Of a stretch of 64,000 nucleotides of DNA, positions 10,533 through 19,268 are shown piece by piece. Source of the stretch: Constrictibacter sp. MBR-5 (GTDB lineage Bacteria > Pseudomonadota > Alphaproteobacteria > JAJUGE01); NCBI RefSeq assembly GCF_040549485.1, contig NZ_JBEPTK010000002.1:1-64000 (forward strand), in the 5' to 3' direction. The notes beneath the pieces were generated by a model, which had not been told where the DNA came from, made no database searches, and was given only the letters and a program-made list of their open reading frames with translations. The position numbers and the translations under genes were made by a program. Each line of letters opens with the position of its first letter. Position 1 is the stretch's first letter.

Positions 10533-11276
10533 ATGGATGCGCTTTTCGACCTCAGCGGGAAGGTGGCGCTGGTCACCGGCGGCAGCCGCGGGCTGGGCTA
10601 CCAGATGGTCAAGGCCTTCGCGGCGCACGGCGCAGACGTGATCGTCACCAGCCGCAAGGTCGACAACTGCCGGGCCGTCGCCGCCGAGGTCGAGGGCATG
10701 GGCCGCCGGGCGCTCGCCTATGGCTGCAACGTCGCCCGCTGGGAGGAACTGGACGGTCTGGTCGAGGCGGCCTACGCCGCCTTCGGCAAGGTCGATATCC
10801 TGGTGAACAATGCCGGCAGCTCGCCCCTGGCGCCCTCGTCGCTGGAGACGAGCGAGCAGCTGTTCGACCGTGTCGTGTCGCTGAACTTCAAGGGACCGTT
10901 CCGCCTCTGCGCGATGATCGGCAGCCGCATGGCGGCGGGCGACGGCGGCTCGATCATCAACGTGTCGAGCGCCGGGGCCCTGCGTCCGCGCCCGGAGATC
11001 GCGCCCTATGCCGGTGCCAAGGCGGCACTCAATGCCGTCACCACGGCCTTCGCCTTCGAGTACGGCCCGAAGGTGCGGGTGAACACCATCTCGCCCGGCC
11101 GCTTCCTGACCGACGTCTCCGAAGCCTGGTCGGAGGAGCACAAGAAGAACCCGACGGCCGCCCTGCGCCGCAGCGGCCTGCCGGAGGAGATCGTCACCGC
11201 CGCCCTCTACCTCGCGAGCGACCGGTCGAGCTTCACCACGGGATCGATCGTCAGGGTCGACGGCGGCATCGCCTGA
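10533..11276 (+). CDS. SDR family oxidoreductase
   Basis: A 247-residue classical short-chain dehydrogenase/reductase. The Rossmann cofactor motif is TGGSRGLG near residue 16, and SRK after the second strand suggests NADP(H) preference. NNAG lies near residue 88. The catalytic triad is visible as SS(AGAL)...YAGAK (Ser, Tyr, Lys), and the C-terminus DGGIA is typical. The ATG at 10533 has GGAG at about 8-nt spacing; a GTG six bases upstream is too close to that site. The substrate cannot be told from sequence. Confidence 0.88.
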   Translation: MDALFDLSGKVALVTGGSRGLGYQMVKAFAAHGADVIVTSRKVDNCRAVAAEVEGMGRRALAYGCNVARWEELDGLVEAAYAAFGKVDILVNNAGSSPLAPSSLETSEQLFDRVVSLNFKGPFRLCAMIGSRMAAGDGGSIINVSSAGALRPRPEIAPYAGAKAALNAVTTAFAFEYGPKVRVNTISPGRFLTDVSEAWSEEHKKNPTAALRRSGLPEEIVTAALYLASDRSSFTTGSIVRVDGGIA

Positions 11277-11289
11277 GCTGGCGTACGTG

Positions 11290-11398
11290 CTTCGAGACGG
11301 GCCGCCCGTGGCGGCCCTCCTCAGCACGAGGGTGTGATGTTCATATCACCCCACGCCGGCCTCGTCCTGAGGAGCCCGCGTCAGCGGGCGTCTCGAAG
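11290..11398. repeat. Palindromic intergenic repeat element
   Basis: A 109-bp imperfect palindrome. The outer arms CTTCGAGACG (11290-11299) and CGTCTCGAAG (11389-11398) are perfect complements. Inner arms pair CTCCTCAGCACGAGG with CCTCGTCCTGAGGAG apart from one base. Each half also folds alone: GGGCCGCC-CGT-GGCGGCCC on the left and GCCCGC-TGAC-GCGGGC on the right. From memory, intergenic elements with CTTCGAGACG ends and CTCAGGATGAGG cores are scattered through many alphaproteobacterial genomes. It lies between two converging genes and may also end transcription. Confidence 0.7.
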
Positions 11399-11418
11399 GA
11401 CGCCCCCGGGCACCGCTC

Positions 11419-12093
11419 TCACAGCCCCTCGCAGCCGAGCTTCCTGAGCGTCGCCTCGACCCAGCTGCGGTCGATGGTGCCGGCCTTCGTCGCGGCCATC
11501 TGCTTCTCCTCGGCGGCCTGCTTCGCCTCGGCGTCGCGCGCGACCGTCTCCAGCGCGTCGTAGGGCACGCAGAGCAGCCCGTCCTCGTCGCCGATCATCA
11601 GGTCGCCCGGCTCGACCACCATGCCGTCGATCGCGACCGGCACGTTGATCTCGCCCGGCCCGTCCTTGTAGGGGCCGCGGTGCGTGATGCCGGCGGCGAA
11701 CACCGGAAAGGCGCCGGCGTGAATCGCGGCATAGTCGCGGATCGCGCCGTTGATGACGAAGCCGCCCAGCCGGCGGTGCTCGGCGAAGGCCAGCATCAGT
11801 TCGCCGATGATGGCGTTGGTCAGGTCGCCGCCGGCGTCCACGACGATCACGTCGCCGGGATCGGCGATATCGAGCGCCCGATGCACCATCAGATTGTCGC
11901 CGGGCCGCGTCTTCACCGTGAAGGCGGGTCCGGCCATCACGCCGCCGGCATGCATCGGCCGCAGCCGCGCGCCGCCCGCCGTCATCCGCGCCATCACGTC
12001 GCTGACGTTGGCGACCGGCAGCTTCGCGAACCGCGCGACCGTCGCCTCGTCGACCTTGCGCGTGCGCGCAGAGATCCTGAATCCCTGTCCCAT
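11419..12093 (-). CDS. RraA family protein (HMG/CHA aldolase-like)
   Basis: A 224-residue protein of the RraA/dimethylmenaquinone methyltransferase-like superfamily. VANVSDVMARM, GPAFTVKTRPGDNLMVHRALDIADPGDVIVVDAGG, and GGFVINGAIRDYAAI (the conserved G-x-RD substrate/metal site) are all present. Members include 4-hydroxy-4-methyl-2-oxoglutarate/4-carboxy-4-hydroxy-2-oxoadipate aldolases and RNase E inhibitors. The C-terminal helical extension and the catabolic surroundings favour an aldolase or lyase role. The ATG at 12093 follows AGGAAGGAC. It is divergent from the MFS gene at 12245. Confidence 0.82.
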   Translation of the reverse strand: MGQGFRISARTRKVDEATVARFAKLPVANVSDVMARMTAGGARLRPMHAGGVMAGPAFTVKTRPGDNLMVHRALDIADPGDVIVVDAGGDLTNAIIGELMLAFAEHRRLGGFVINGAIRDYAAIHAGAFPVFAAGITHRGPYKDGPGEINVPVAIDGMVVEPGDLMIGDEDGLLCVPYDALETVARDAEAKQAAEEKQMAATKAGTIDRSWVEATLRKLGCEGL

Positions 12094-12244
12094 TGCCGAA
12101 TGTCCTTCCTGCGGCTTCCGTGTGCTGGCCGGCATCCTATAGGACGGCCGGGGCGGCGACAGCCCGTGTCGCGCCGGACGCTCCTCCTGCTAGACTGCCG
12201 GCTTGCGGCCGGGCACAAGGCCGGCATCGCGGGGAAACGGCGCC

Positions 12245-13513
12245 ATGCAGGCCAGGGGTTCGCAGACCAGCGGTTCGAAGGCCAGCGATTCGATAGAGAC
12301 ACGCGCCTCCTGGGTCGTGGCGACGGCGGCGTTCACGATCATCATGATCTCGTTCGCCACGCCCTACATCGTCATCGTCGGGCTGAAGCCGATCGCCGAG
12401 GACATGGGCGGGCTGCGCTCGACGCCAGCACTCGCCGCGTCGCTGGCCTATCTCGGCACCGCCACCGGCGGCATCGGCATGGGCTGGTGGGCCGACCGGG
12501 CCGGGGTGATCCGTCCGGTGCTGCTCGGCGTGGTCATGGTCGCGCTGGGCGCGATGCTCGCCAGCACCGGCAGCATCTGGGCGCTCTATGTCGGCTACGG
12601 CCTGATGGTGGGGCTGCTCGGCAATTCCGGCCTGTTCGCGCCGCTCCTCACCTATGTCAGCCGCTGGTTCGACCGTCGGCGCGGCGTCGCGATCAGCCTC
12701 GTCACCAGCGGCCAGCAGATTGCCGGCGCGCTCTGGCCGCCGCTGTTCGGCCTCGCCATCGGCGCCTTCGGCTGGCAGCAGACGATGTTTTGGTTCGGCG
12801 TCCTGGCCCTCTGCGCCCTGCTGCCGCTCACCTGGTTCATGCGCCGCGAGCCGCCGGCGCCGTCTGCGAGCACCGTCGCCGCCGACCCGGTGAAGAACGC
12901 ACCCGTGCTCGGGCTCCGACCGAACCTCGTCTTCGGCCTGCTGTGCACCGCGATCGTCGGCTGCTGCATTCCGATGTCGATGCCGATGGGCCACCTCGTC
13001 GCCTTCTGCAGCGACCTCGGCTTCGCCCCGGCGCGCGGTGCCGAGATGCTGTCGCTGCTGCTCTTCTGCGCCTTCCTCAGCCGCATCTTCTGGGGAACGC
13101 TGTCCGATCGGATCGGCGGGCTGCGCACCGTGCTCGCCGGGACCACCTGCCAGGCGGTGGGGATGGCGCTGTTCGGCGTCGTCGACGATTTCGTCGGCCT
13201 CTACATCCTGTCCGCCGCCTTCGGGCTCGGCTTCGGCGGCATCGTGCCGAGCTACGTCCTGACGGTGCGCGAGCACTTCCCGTCAGCCGAGGCGGGCTGG
13301 CGCATCGCCACGCTGGTCTTCTTCGGCCTCAGCGGCATGGCGGCCGGCGGCTGGCTCGCCGGCGTCATCTACGACTGGGCGGCGCATTACCAGCCCGCCT
13401 TCATGCTGGGCCTCGCCTTCAATCTCTGCACGGTCGCCATCGTCGCCAGCCTCGTCATGCGTGACCGCCGGCCGTCGCGCCGTGACGCCAATGAACTCCC
13501 GGCCACCGCTTGA
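12245..13513 (+). CDS. MFS transporter
   Basis: A 422-residue major facilitator with about 12 hydrophobic segments in two halves separated by a hydrophilic loop near residue 210. GWWADRAGVIRPVLLG between TM2 and TM3 is the MFS motif A, and WGTLSDRIGGLRTVL is its echo in the second half. The start of TM1 (FTIIMISFATPYIVIVGLKPIAEDMG) resembles the oxalate/formate antiporter-like and monocarboxylate groups. The substrate is unknown. The divergent RraA-like enzyme suggests an organic acid, by context only. Confidence 0.85.
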   Translation: MQARGSQTSGSKASDSIETRASWVVATAAFTIIMISFATPYIVIVGLKPIAEDMGGLRSTPALAASLAYLGTATGGIGMGWWADRAGVIRPVLLGVVMVALGAMLASTGSIWALYVGYGLMVGLLGNSGLFAPLLTYVSRWFDRRRGVAISLVTSGQQIAGALWPPLFGLAIGAFGWQQTMFWFGVLALCALLPLTWFMRREPPAPSASTVAADPVKNAPVLGLRPNLVFGLLCTAIVGCCIPMSMPMGHLVAFCSDLGFAPARGAEMLSLLLFCAFLSRIFWGTLSDRIGGLRTVLAGTTCQAVGMALFGVVDDFVGLYILSAAFGLGFGGIVPSYVLTVREHFPSAEAGWRIATLVFFGLSGMAAGGWLAGVIYDWAAHYQPAFMLGLAFNLCTVAIVASLVMRDRRPSRRDANELPATA

Positions 13514-13646
13514 CAGCCGGATGCGGTGAGCCGCGTCATACGCCTGCGGTTGTGCCGAGGATAATTGAACGGTCACGGGCGCTGCACCGCTCCGGCCGGA
13601 GCGGTGCGCCGGAACGACGGCCGAGGTTCCAGCTGCGGAGGTCGCC

Positions 13647-14987
13647 ATGCTCACGCTTCCAATCCTGAAGAAGCTCTACGAAACGGCGGAGGACGAGACC
13701 CTTTCGGTCTTCGCCGAGCAGGCCGAAGCGGTGCTCGGCGAGTTCGGCATCCTGGCCGCGCGCGAGCGCCTGCACTTCTTCCTGGCGCAGATCGGCCACG
13801 AGTCGGGCGGCCTGAAGATCCGCTGCGAGAACATGAACTACTCGCCCGAGCGCCTGATGCAGGTCTGGCCGCGGCGCTTCCCCGACCTCGCGTCCACCAA
13901 CGGTTTCGCCCGCGCGCCGGAAGCCCTGGCCAACAACGTCTATGGCGGGCGCATGGGCAACGATGCGCCCGGCGACGGCTGGAAATATCGCGGTCGCGGC
14001 TTCATCCAGATCACCGGCAAGGACGGCTACCGCCAGGTCGGCGAGCGTGCCGGCCTCGACCTCGTCGCGGATCCGGACCAGGCGCTCGATCCCAGGAACT
14101 GCCTGCGCATCGCCTGCGCCTTCTGGGACTGGAAGCGGATCAATCCGCTGTGCGACGCGGGCGACTTCACTGCGGTGACGCGCCGGATCAACGGCGGCAC
14201 CGTCGGCATGCAGGACCGGTTCGCCTGGCTGACCAAGGTCCAGGCGCTCGTTCCGTGGGCGCCGCGGCCGGGCGCGCGGCGTACGGAGGCCGATCTCTCG
14301 CTGGACGAGATCAAGGCCGCGCAGGCGTGTCTGAAGGCGTGCGGTTTCTACGAGGGCTCGATCGACGGCATCTTCGGCAGGAACAGCCGCGGCGGCCTGA
14401 AACAATTCCAGGCGGAAAACGGCCTGCCCGCCACCGGTCGTCTGGATCCGCAAACGCTGGAGAAGCTGAAGGCCGCGGCGGGCGAGGGGGCCGCGGCGGT
14501 GTCGGCGGCCACGCCTGCGCCTGCGCCTGCGACTGCCATGCCGGCCACCGCGCCCGCGGCCTCGGCGGCAGCCGGCGAGAGCGAGATGCTGCGCCGGGGA
14601 CGCGAGATCCGGCGCGAGCTCATGGGCGACGCGCTCGTCGCGCGCATGGCGAAGAACACCTACGACAGTCCGCTGATGCGCAAGTTCGGCGACTATGCCA
14701 GCGAGGCGGTCTTCGGCCTGCTGTGGACGCGTCCGGGGCTCGACCTGAAGACGAAGACGCTGATCTGCGTCGTCTCCGACACGGCGACGGCGCGCTGGCC
14801 GGAACTGGCGATCCACCTGCGCATGGCGCGCCGCCAGGGCTGGACCGAGGACGAGCTGGCCGAGACGCTGCTGCACCTCTCCGGCTATGTCGGCCTGCCC
14901 CCGGTGCGCGAGGGGATGATCGTGGCGCGCGAGACGTTCGAGGCGATGGCGGCCGAAGAGGGCGGGGCACAGGGTGACGGCACCTAG
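13647..14987 (+). CDS. GH19 endolysin-like / PG-binding / carboxymuconolactone decarboxylase fusion
   Basis: A 446-residue protein joining unrelated domains. Residues 1-205 are a GH19 chitinase/lysozyme-like domain with putative catalytic Glu52 (QIGHESGG) and WKYRGRGFIQITGKDGY. Residues 213-275 are a PG_binding_1 domain (AQACLKACGFYEGSIDGIFG...LKQFQ). An Ala/Pro linker covers about 276-312. Residues 313-440 are a PcaC-type carboxymuconolactone decarboxylase domain (RPGLDLKTKTLICVVSDTA, LHLRMARRQGWTEDELAETLLHL) with the conserved HLR and no AhpD CxxC pair. The frame is continuous, and the linker looks like a genuine hinge. No signal peptide is visible. It overlaps the next MFS gene by 14 bp. 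The combined function is unknown. Confidence 0.8.
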   Translation: MLTLPILKKLYETAEDETLSVFAEQAEAVLGEFGILAARERLHFFLAQIGHESGGLKIRCENMNYSPERLMQVWPRRFPDLASTNGFARAPEALANNVYGGRMGNDAPGDGWKYRGRGFIQITGKDGYRQVGERAGLDLVADPDQALDPRNCLRIACAFWDWKRINPLCDAGDFTAVTRRINGGTVGMQDRFAWLTKVQALVPWAPRPGARRTEADLSLDEIKAAQACLKACGFYEGSIDGIFGRNSRGGLKQFQAENGLPATGRLDPQTLEKLKAAAGEGAAAVSAATPAPAPATAMPATAPAASAAAGESEMLRRGREIRRELMGDALVARMAKNTYDSPLMRKFGDYASEAVFGLLWTRPGLDLKTKTLICVVSDTATARWPELAIHLRMARRQGWTEDELAETLLHLSGYVGLPPVREGMIVARETFEAMAAEEGGAQGDGT

Positions 14988-16212
14988 CGGCGCGCTCGGC
15001 GGCGAGGTGGCCGGCGGCGGACCGACCGCCGGGACCGCCTATACCGCCGCCGGCGTCATGCTGGCGCAGCACACCTTCTCATCGATGACGAAGGCGACCA
15101 TTCCGGTCGCCGCACCGATCATGCTGCCCGCGCTGGCGCTCGATCCGGCCTTTCTCGGCGTGCTGATGGCGCTCATCTCGGTCGCCGGCTTCGCCTCCAT
15201 GCTGGGCGTCGGCTGCTTCATCCGCCGCTTCGGCGGCCTGCGGCTCGGGCAGGCGGCCCTGGCGATCAATGCGCTGTTCTCGGCGGTGATGGCGCTGGGC
15301 TTCGTCTCCCTGATGCTGCTCGCCGCCCTCGCCATCGGTGTCGGCGTCGGCATTTCGACCCCGGCGGGGTCGCAGGTCGTGGCGCGGCAGTCGCCGCCGC
15401 GCCTGGCGCCGCTGATGTTCTCGATCAAGCAGACCGCGGTGCCGCTCGGCATCATGATCGCGGGCCTGCTCGTACCGCTTCTGACGGTGTCGATCGGCTG
15501 GCAGGGTGCGCTGCTGCTGGTTGCCGCGTCCTGCATGTTTCTCCTCGCCCTGCTGCAGCCCTTCCGCGAGCGGTTCGACTCGGACCGCGACCCCGCCGCA
15601 CGGCTGTCCGCGGTCGATTTCCTCGCCACCATGCGCGGCGTGCTCGGCGACCGCGCCATTCGCGAACTGGCCTTCGTCTCCTTCGCCTTCCTCGGCCTGC
15701 AAGCGGTCTTCACGTCCTTCTACGTCACCTACCTGACCGTCGGTCGCGGCTTTCCGCTCGCCTCGGCCGGGACCGCGCTGTCGATCGCCGTTTCGGTCGC
15801 GGTGGCCAGCCGCATCGTCTGGGGATGGGTCGCAGGCCGCGTCTCGCCGCGGGCCGTGCTCGCCGTCATCGGCCTGGTGTCCGGCGCGCTGACGATCGCC
15901 CTCGCGCTGTCCTCGGCCTCATGGGGGATCGTGCCGCTCGCAGCCCTCGGCATCGGGATCAGCGGCACCGCGGTCGCGTGGCACGGCGTGCTGCTGGCCG
16001 AGGTGGCGCGGCTGGCACCGCCCGGCACCGCGGGCGCCATGTGCGGCGGCGCCATCGCCGTGGGCCTCGTCGCCGAGGCGGCGTTTCCGCTGATCTTCGC
16101 CGGCTTCCTGACGCTCACCGGCAGCTTCGTGCCCGGCTTCCTCGCGGCGGCGGCGCTGCCGATCCTCCTCGGCCTGCTCCTGCTCCGACCCCGGCCGCTG
16201 GCCCCGGGCTGA
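14974..16212 (+). CDS. MFS transporter
   Basis: A 412-residue major facilitator with about 12 transmembrane segments. CFIRRFGGLRLGQAAL is the motif-A-like loop after TM2. Its GTG start overlaps the 3' end of the fusion gene by 14 bp, implying translational coupling. TM1 is preceded by roughly 15 polar residues. ISTPAGSQVVARQSPPRLAPLMFSIKQTAVPLG resembles CynX/NimT-like and aromatic-acid MFS groups, but no substrate can be assigned. Confidence 0.85.
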   Translation: MTAPSGALGGEVAGGGPTAGTAYTAAGVMLAQHTFSSMTKATIPVAAPIMLPALALDPAFLGVLMALISVAGFASMLGVGCFIRRFGGLRLGQAALAINALFSAVMALGFVSLMLLAALAIGVGVGISTPAGSQVVARQSPPRLAPLMFSIKQTAVPLGIMIAGLLVPLLTVSIGWQGALLLVAASCMFLLALLQPFRERFDSDRDPAARLSAVDFLATMRGVLGDRAIRELAFVSFAFLGLQAVFTSFYVTYLTVGRGFPLASAGTALSIAVSVAVASRIVWGWVAGRVSPRAVLAVIGLVSGALTIALALSSASWGIVPLAALGIGISGTAVAWHGVLLAEVARLAPPGTAGAMCGGAIAVGLVAEAAFPLIFAGFLTLTGSFVPGFLAAAALPILLGLLLLRPRPLAPG

Positions 16213-16285
16213 CCGGTTCTGCTATCGTTTGACCGGACAAGGGCGCACGCGCGCCATACTCTCTCACGACGACGGAGCAAGCCGC

Positions 16286-17488
16286 ATGACGCAGGTCCCG
16301 CTGAGGCATGGCGTATTCCTCGCACCCTTCCACGCGATGGACGAGAACCCGACCGCCTGCCTGGATCGCGACCTGGAGCTGATGGAGTGGCTCGACCGTC
16401 TCGGGTTCCACGAGGCCTGGATCGGCGAGCACCATTCGGCGGGCTGGGAGATCATCAGCTCGCCCGAACTCTTCATCGCCGTCGCGGCAGAGCGGACGAA
16501 GTCCATCCGCTTCGGCACCGGCGTGATCTCGCTGCCCTACCACAACCCGCTGATGGTCGCGAACCGCATCATCCAGCTCGACCACCACACCCGCGGCCGG
16601 GTCATGTTCGGCGCCGGGCCTGGCCTGCTCGCCTCGGACGCGCTGATGCTCGGCATCGACCCCAGTACCCAGCGCGACCGCATGGCCGAGGCGCTCGACG
16701 TGATCGTGCGCCTGTTCAAGGGCGAGTACGTCACCGAGAAGACCGACTGGTATACGCTGGTCAACGCGCGCGCCCACATCCCGCCCTACACCAAGCCGCA
16801 CCCCGAGATCGCGGTCGCCAGCGCCGTCACGCCCTCCGGCGGCAGGCTCGCCGGGAAGTACGGCTTCAGCATGATCTGCGTCGCCGCCACCAATCCCTTC
16901 GGCTACGACGCGCTCGCCGCCAACTGGCAGATCGCCAACGAACTGGCGGCCGAGCAGGGCCGCAAGATGGACCCGGCCAACCTGCGCCTCGTCGGCCCGA
17001 TGCACATCGCCGAGACGCGCGAGCAGGCGATGAAGAACGTGAAGTTCGGCTTCGCCAAGTACATCGACTACTTCAACAACAACCAGCAGCGCTTCAACGT
17101 CCCGCCGGGACAGGACCCGGCCGAATGGTTCGTCGAGAACAAGTTCGGCGTGATCGGCACCCCGGACGACGCCATCGCGATGATCCAGCGCCTCTACGAC
17201 AAGCAGGGCGATTTCGGCGTCTACCTGCAGCAGGCGAACAACGTCGCCGACTGGGAGGCGACGAAGCGCTCCTACGAACTCTATGCGCGCTACGTCATGC
17301 CCCACTTCTCCGGCGACAACCGGCAGCGGATCGAGTCCTTCGAATGGTGCGGCGAGAACCGCGGCGACCTCTCCGACAAGCGGTCCAGGGCGGCGAGCGC
17401 CATGTTCGACAAGCACGAGGCGGAACAGCGCGCCCGTAAGGAAGCGGCGGCCATGGCACGGCCGCAGAAGGGCCGCGAGGCCTGGTAA
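16286..17488 (+). CDS. LLM class flavin-dependent monooxygenase (limonene monooxygenase-like)
   Basis: A 400-residue luciferase-like (TIM barrel) FMN/FAD-dependent oxygenase. HGVFLAPFHAMDENPTACLDRDLELMEWLDRLGFHEAWIGEHHSAGWEII is the hallmark N-terminus of the limonene 1,2-monooxygenase/alkanal group. FGTGVISLPYHNPLMVANRIIQLD and GAGPGLLASDALMLGID follow. The long C-terminal tail (FEWCGENRGDL) is typical of this subgroup. It would need a flavin reductase partner, which I do not see nearby. It is first in a co-directional run of five catabolic genes. The ATG at 16286 follows GGAG. Confidence 0.85.
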   Translation: MTQVPLRHGVFLAPFHAMDENPTACLDRDLELMEWLDRLGFHEAWIGEHHSAGWEIISSPELFIAVAAERTKSIRFGTGVISLPYHNPLMVANRIIQLDHHTRGRVMFGAGPGLLASDALMLGIDPSTQRDRMAEALDVIVRLFKGEYVTEKTDWYTLVNARAHIPPYTKPHPEIAVASAVTPSGGRLAGKYGFSMICVAATNPFGYDALAANWQIANELAAEQGRKMDPANLRLVGPMHIAETREQAMKNVKFGFAKYIDYFNNNQQRFNVPPGQDPAEWFVENKFGVIGTPDDAIAMIQRLYDKQGDFGVYLQQANNVADWEATKRSYELYARYVMPHFSGDNRQRIESFEWCGENRGDLSDKRSRAASAMFDKHEAEQRARKEAAAMARPQKGREAW

Positions 17489-17538
17489 CGGCATAGAGCA
17501 GGCGAAGGCGGAGCAACCGCCGGCCCAGGAGGAAGCCC

Positions 17539-19227
17539 ATGCACGACATCGTCATCCGGCGCGGCACGGTTGTGGACGGAACGGGCGCGCCGCGCCGCAT
17601 CGCCGACGTCGCGGTCGACGGCGGCATCGTCACCGCGGTCGGACCGGACGTCGGCCGCGGCCGGCGCGAGATCGACGCCGACGGCCTGCTCGTCACCCCC
17701 GGCTTCGTCGACATCCACACCCATTACGACGGGCAGGCGACCTGGGACTCCTTCCTGGAGCCTTCGTCGCTGCACGGCGTCACCACCGCCGTGTTCGGCA
17801 ATTGCGGTGTCGGCTTCGCGCCGGTCCGCCCCGGCACCACCGACTTCCTCATCAACCTGATGGAGGGGATCGAGGACATCCCGGGCACGGTGCTCGCCGA
17901 GGGTGTCAAGTTCGACTGGGAGTCCTTCCCCGACTACATGAAGGCCCTTGAGGCGCGGCCGCATTCCATCGACATCGCCTGCCAGGTACCGCACACGGCG
18001 CTGCGCTTCTACGTCATGGGTGAGCGCGGCGCGGAGCACGCGGAGGTGCCGACAGAGGACGAGATCGACCGCATGGGCGTCCTCCTGGAAGAGGCGCTGC
18101 GCGCCGGCGCCCGCGGCTTCACCACCTCGCGCACCACCAAGCACCGCGCCAAGGACGGCCGCCTCGTCCCCAGCCTCACGGCCCGTGAGGCGGAACTGTT
18201 CGGCCTCGCACGCGCCATGCGCCGCGCCGGCCGCGGCGTGCTGGAGGTCAATTCCGACTTCGGTCCGGGCGAGCTGGAGGCGCTGGTCGCGGCGGCTGAG
18301 ATCGCCGGCCGGCCGCTCTCCTGCCTGCTCGTCCAGGTCGACGCGCACCCGCGGCTGTGGCGCGAGACGCTGGACGGCATCCGTGCCGCCCGTGCCTCCG
18401 GCATCGCCGCCAACGCACAGGTCGGCTGCCGTTCGCCCGGCATGCTGATGGGGCTGGAGACGACCATCCATCCCTTCGCCGCGCATCCCGCCTGGCGCGC
18501 CCTGGAGACGCTCTCGCCGGCCGAGCGCTATGCGCGTCTCTCCGCCGATGCCGACCTGCGTCGCAGCCTCACGGAGGAGCGGACGGGCAAGCCGGCGGAA
18601 GCCTGGATGGCCAAGGCGCTGGAGCGCACCTTCGCCCTCGGCAGCGAACTCGACTACGAACCGCCGCCGGAACGCAGCATCGCCGCGCGGGCGCGGAACG
18701 AGGGCGGCAATCCCTGGACGCTGTCGCTCGACCTGATGATGGCCGACGGCGGCAAGGGCCTGCTGCTGCACCCGATCGAGAACTATCACGGCGGCAGCCT
18801 CGAAGACGTCCGCGAGATGATCGAGGACGACGCCAGCGTCATGGGCGTGGCCGACGGCGGCGCCCATGTCGGCATCATCTGCGACGCCAGCTCGCCGACC
18901 TTCCTGATGACGCACTGGGCGCGCGACCGGACGCGCGGCGCCACCCTGCCGCTCGAATTCGTGATCGCCAAACAGACCCGCGACACGGCGCTGTCCTACG
19001 GCCTGACCGACCGCGGCGTGCTGGCGCCCGGCATGCGCGCCGACATCAACGTCATCGACTTCGACGGCCTGCGCCTGCTGCCGCCTGAAGTCGTCTACGA
19101 CCTGCCGACCGGCGGCCGCCGCCTGACCCAGGCCGCCAGCGGCTATCGCCACACTTTCGTCGCCGGTGTCGAGACGCGCCGCGACGACGCCTTCACCGGG
19201 GAGCTTCCGGGCAAGCTGGTGCGCTGA
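17539..19227 (+). CDS. N-acyl-D-amino-acid deacylase family amidohydrolase
   Basis: A 562-residue metal-dependent hydrolase of the D-aminoacylase/dihydroorotase superfamily. [48 protein letters not shown] carries the HxH zinc ligands and the conserved Cys of D-aminoacylases. [28 protein letters not shown] carries the catalytic Asp region. It probably hydrolyses an amide or N-acyl bond in a compound handled by its neighbours; many annotated members have unknown true substrates. It lies 50 bp after the LLM gene with an AGGAGG site before the ATG. Confidence 0.85.
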   Translation: MHDIVIRRGTVVDGTGAPRRIADVAVDGGIVTAVGPDVGRGRREIDADGLLVTPGFVDIHTHYDGQATWDSFLEPSSLHGVTTAVFGNCGVGFAPVRPGTTDFLINLMEGIEDIPGTVLAEGVKFDWESFPDYMKALEARPHSIDIACQVPHTALRFYVMGERGAEHAEVPTEDEIDRMGVLLEEALRAGARGFTTSRTTKHRAKDGRLVPSLTAREAELFGLARAMRRAGRGVLEVNSDFGPGELEALVAAAEIAGRPLSCLLVQVDAHPRLWRETLDGIRAARASGIAANAQVGCRSPGMLMGLETTIHPFAAHPAWRALETLSPAERYARLSADADLRRSLTEERTGKPAEAWMAKALERTFALGSELDYEPPPERSIAARARNEGGNPWTLSLDLMMADGGKGLLLHPIENYHGGSLEDVREMIEDDASVMGVADGGAHVGIICDASSPTFLMTHWARDRTRGATLPLEFVIAKQTRDTALSYGLTDRGVLAPGMRADINVIDFDGLRLLPPEVVYDLPTGGRRLTQAASGYRHTFVAGVETRRDDAFTGELPGKLVR

Positions 19228-19268
19228 CGGGCCCGGCCGGCAACGGAAACGGCGCGAGGGCGCTGGAG

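Noticed and set aside
8885-10576. Upstream extension of the TRIC frame on the minus strand
   Set aside because: It is antisense to the TIGR03084 and UPF0149 genes and does not resemble protein; the TRIC family begins at MAPTIEILQG.
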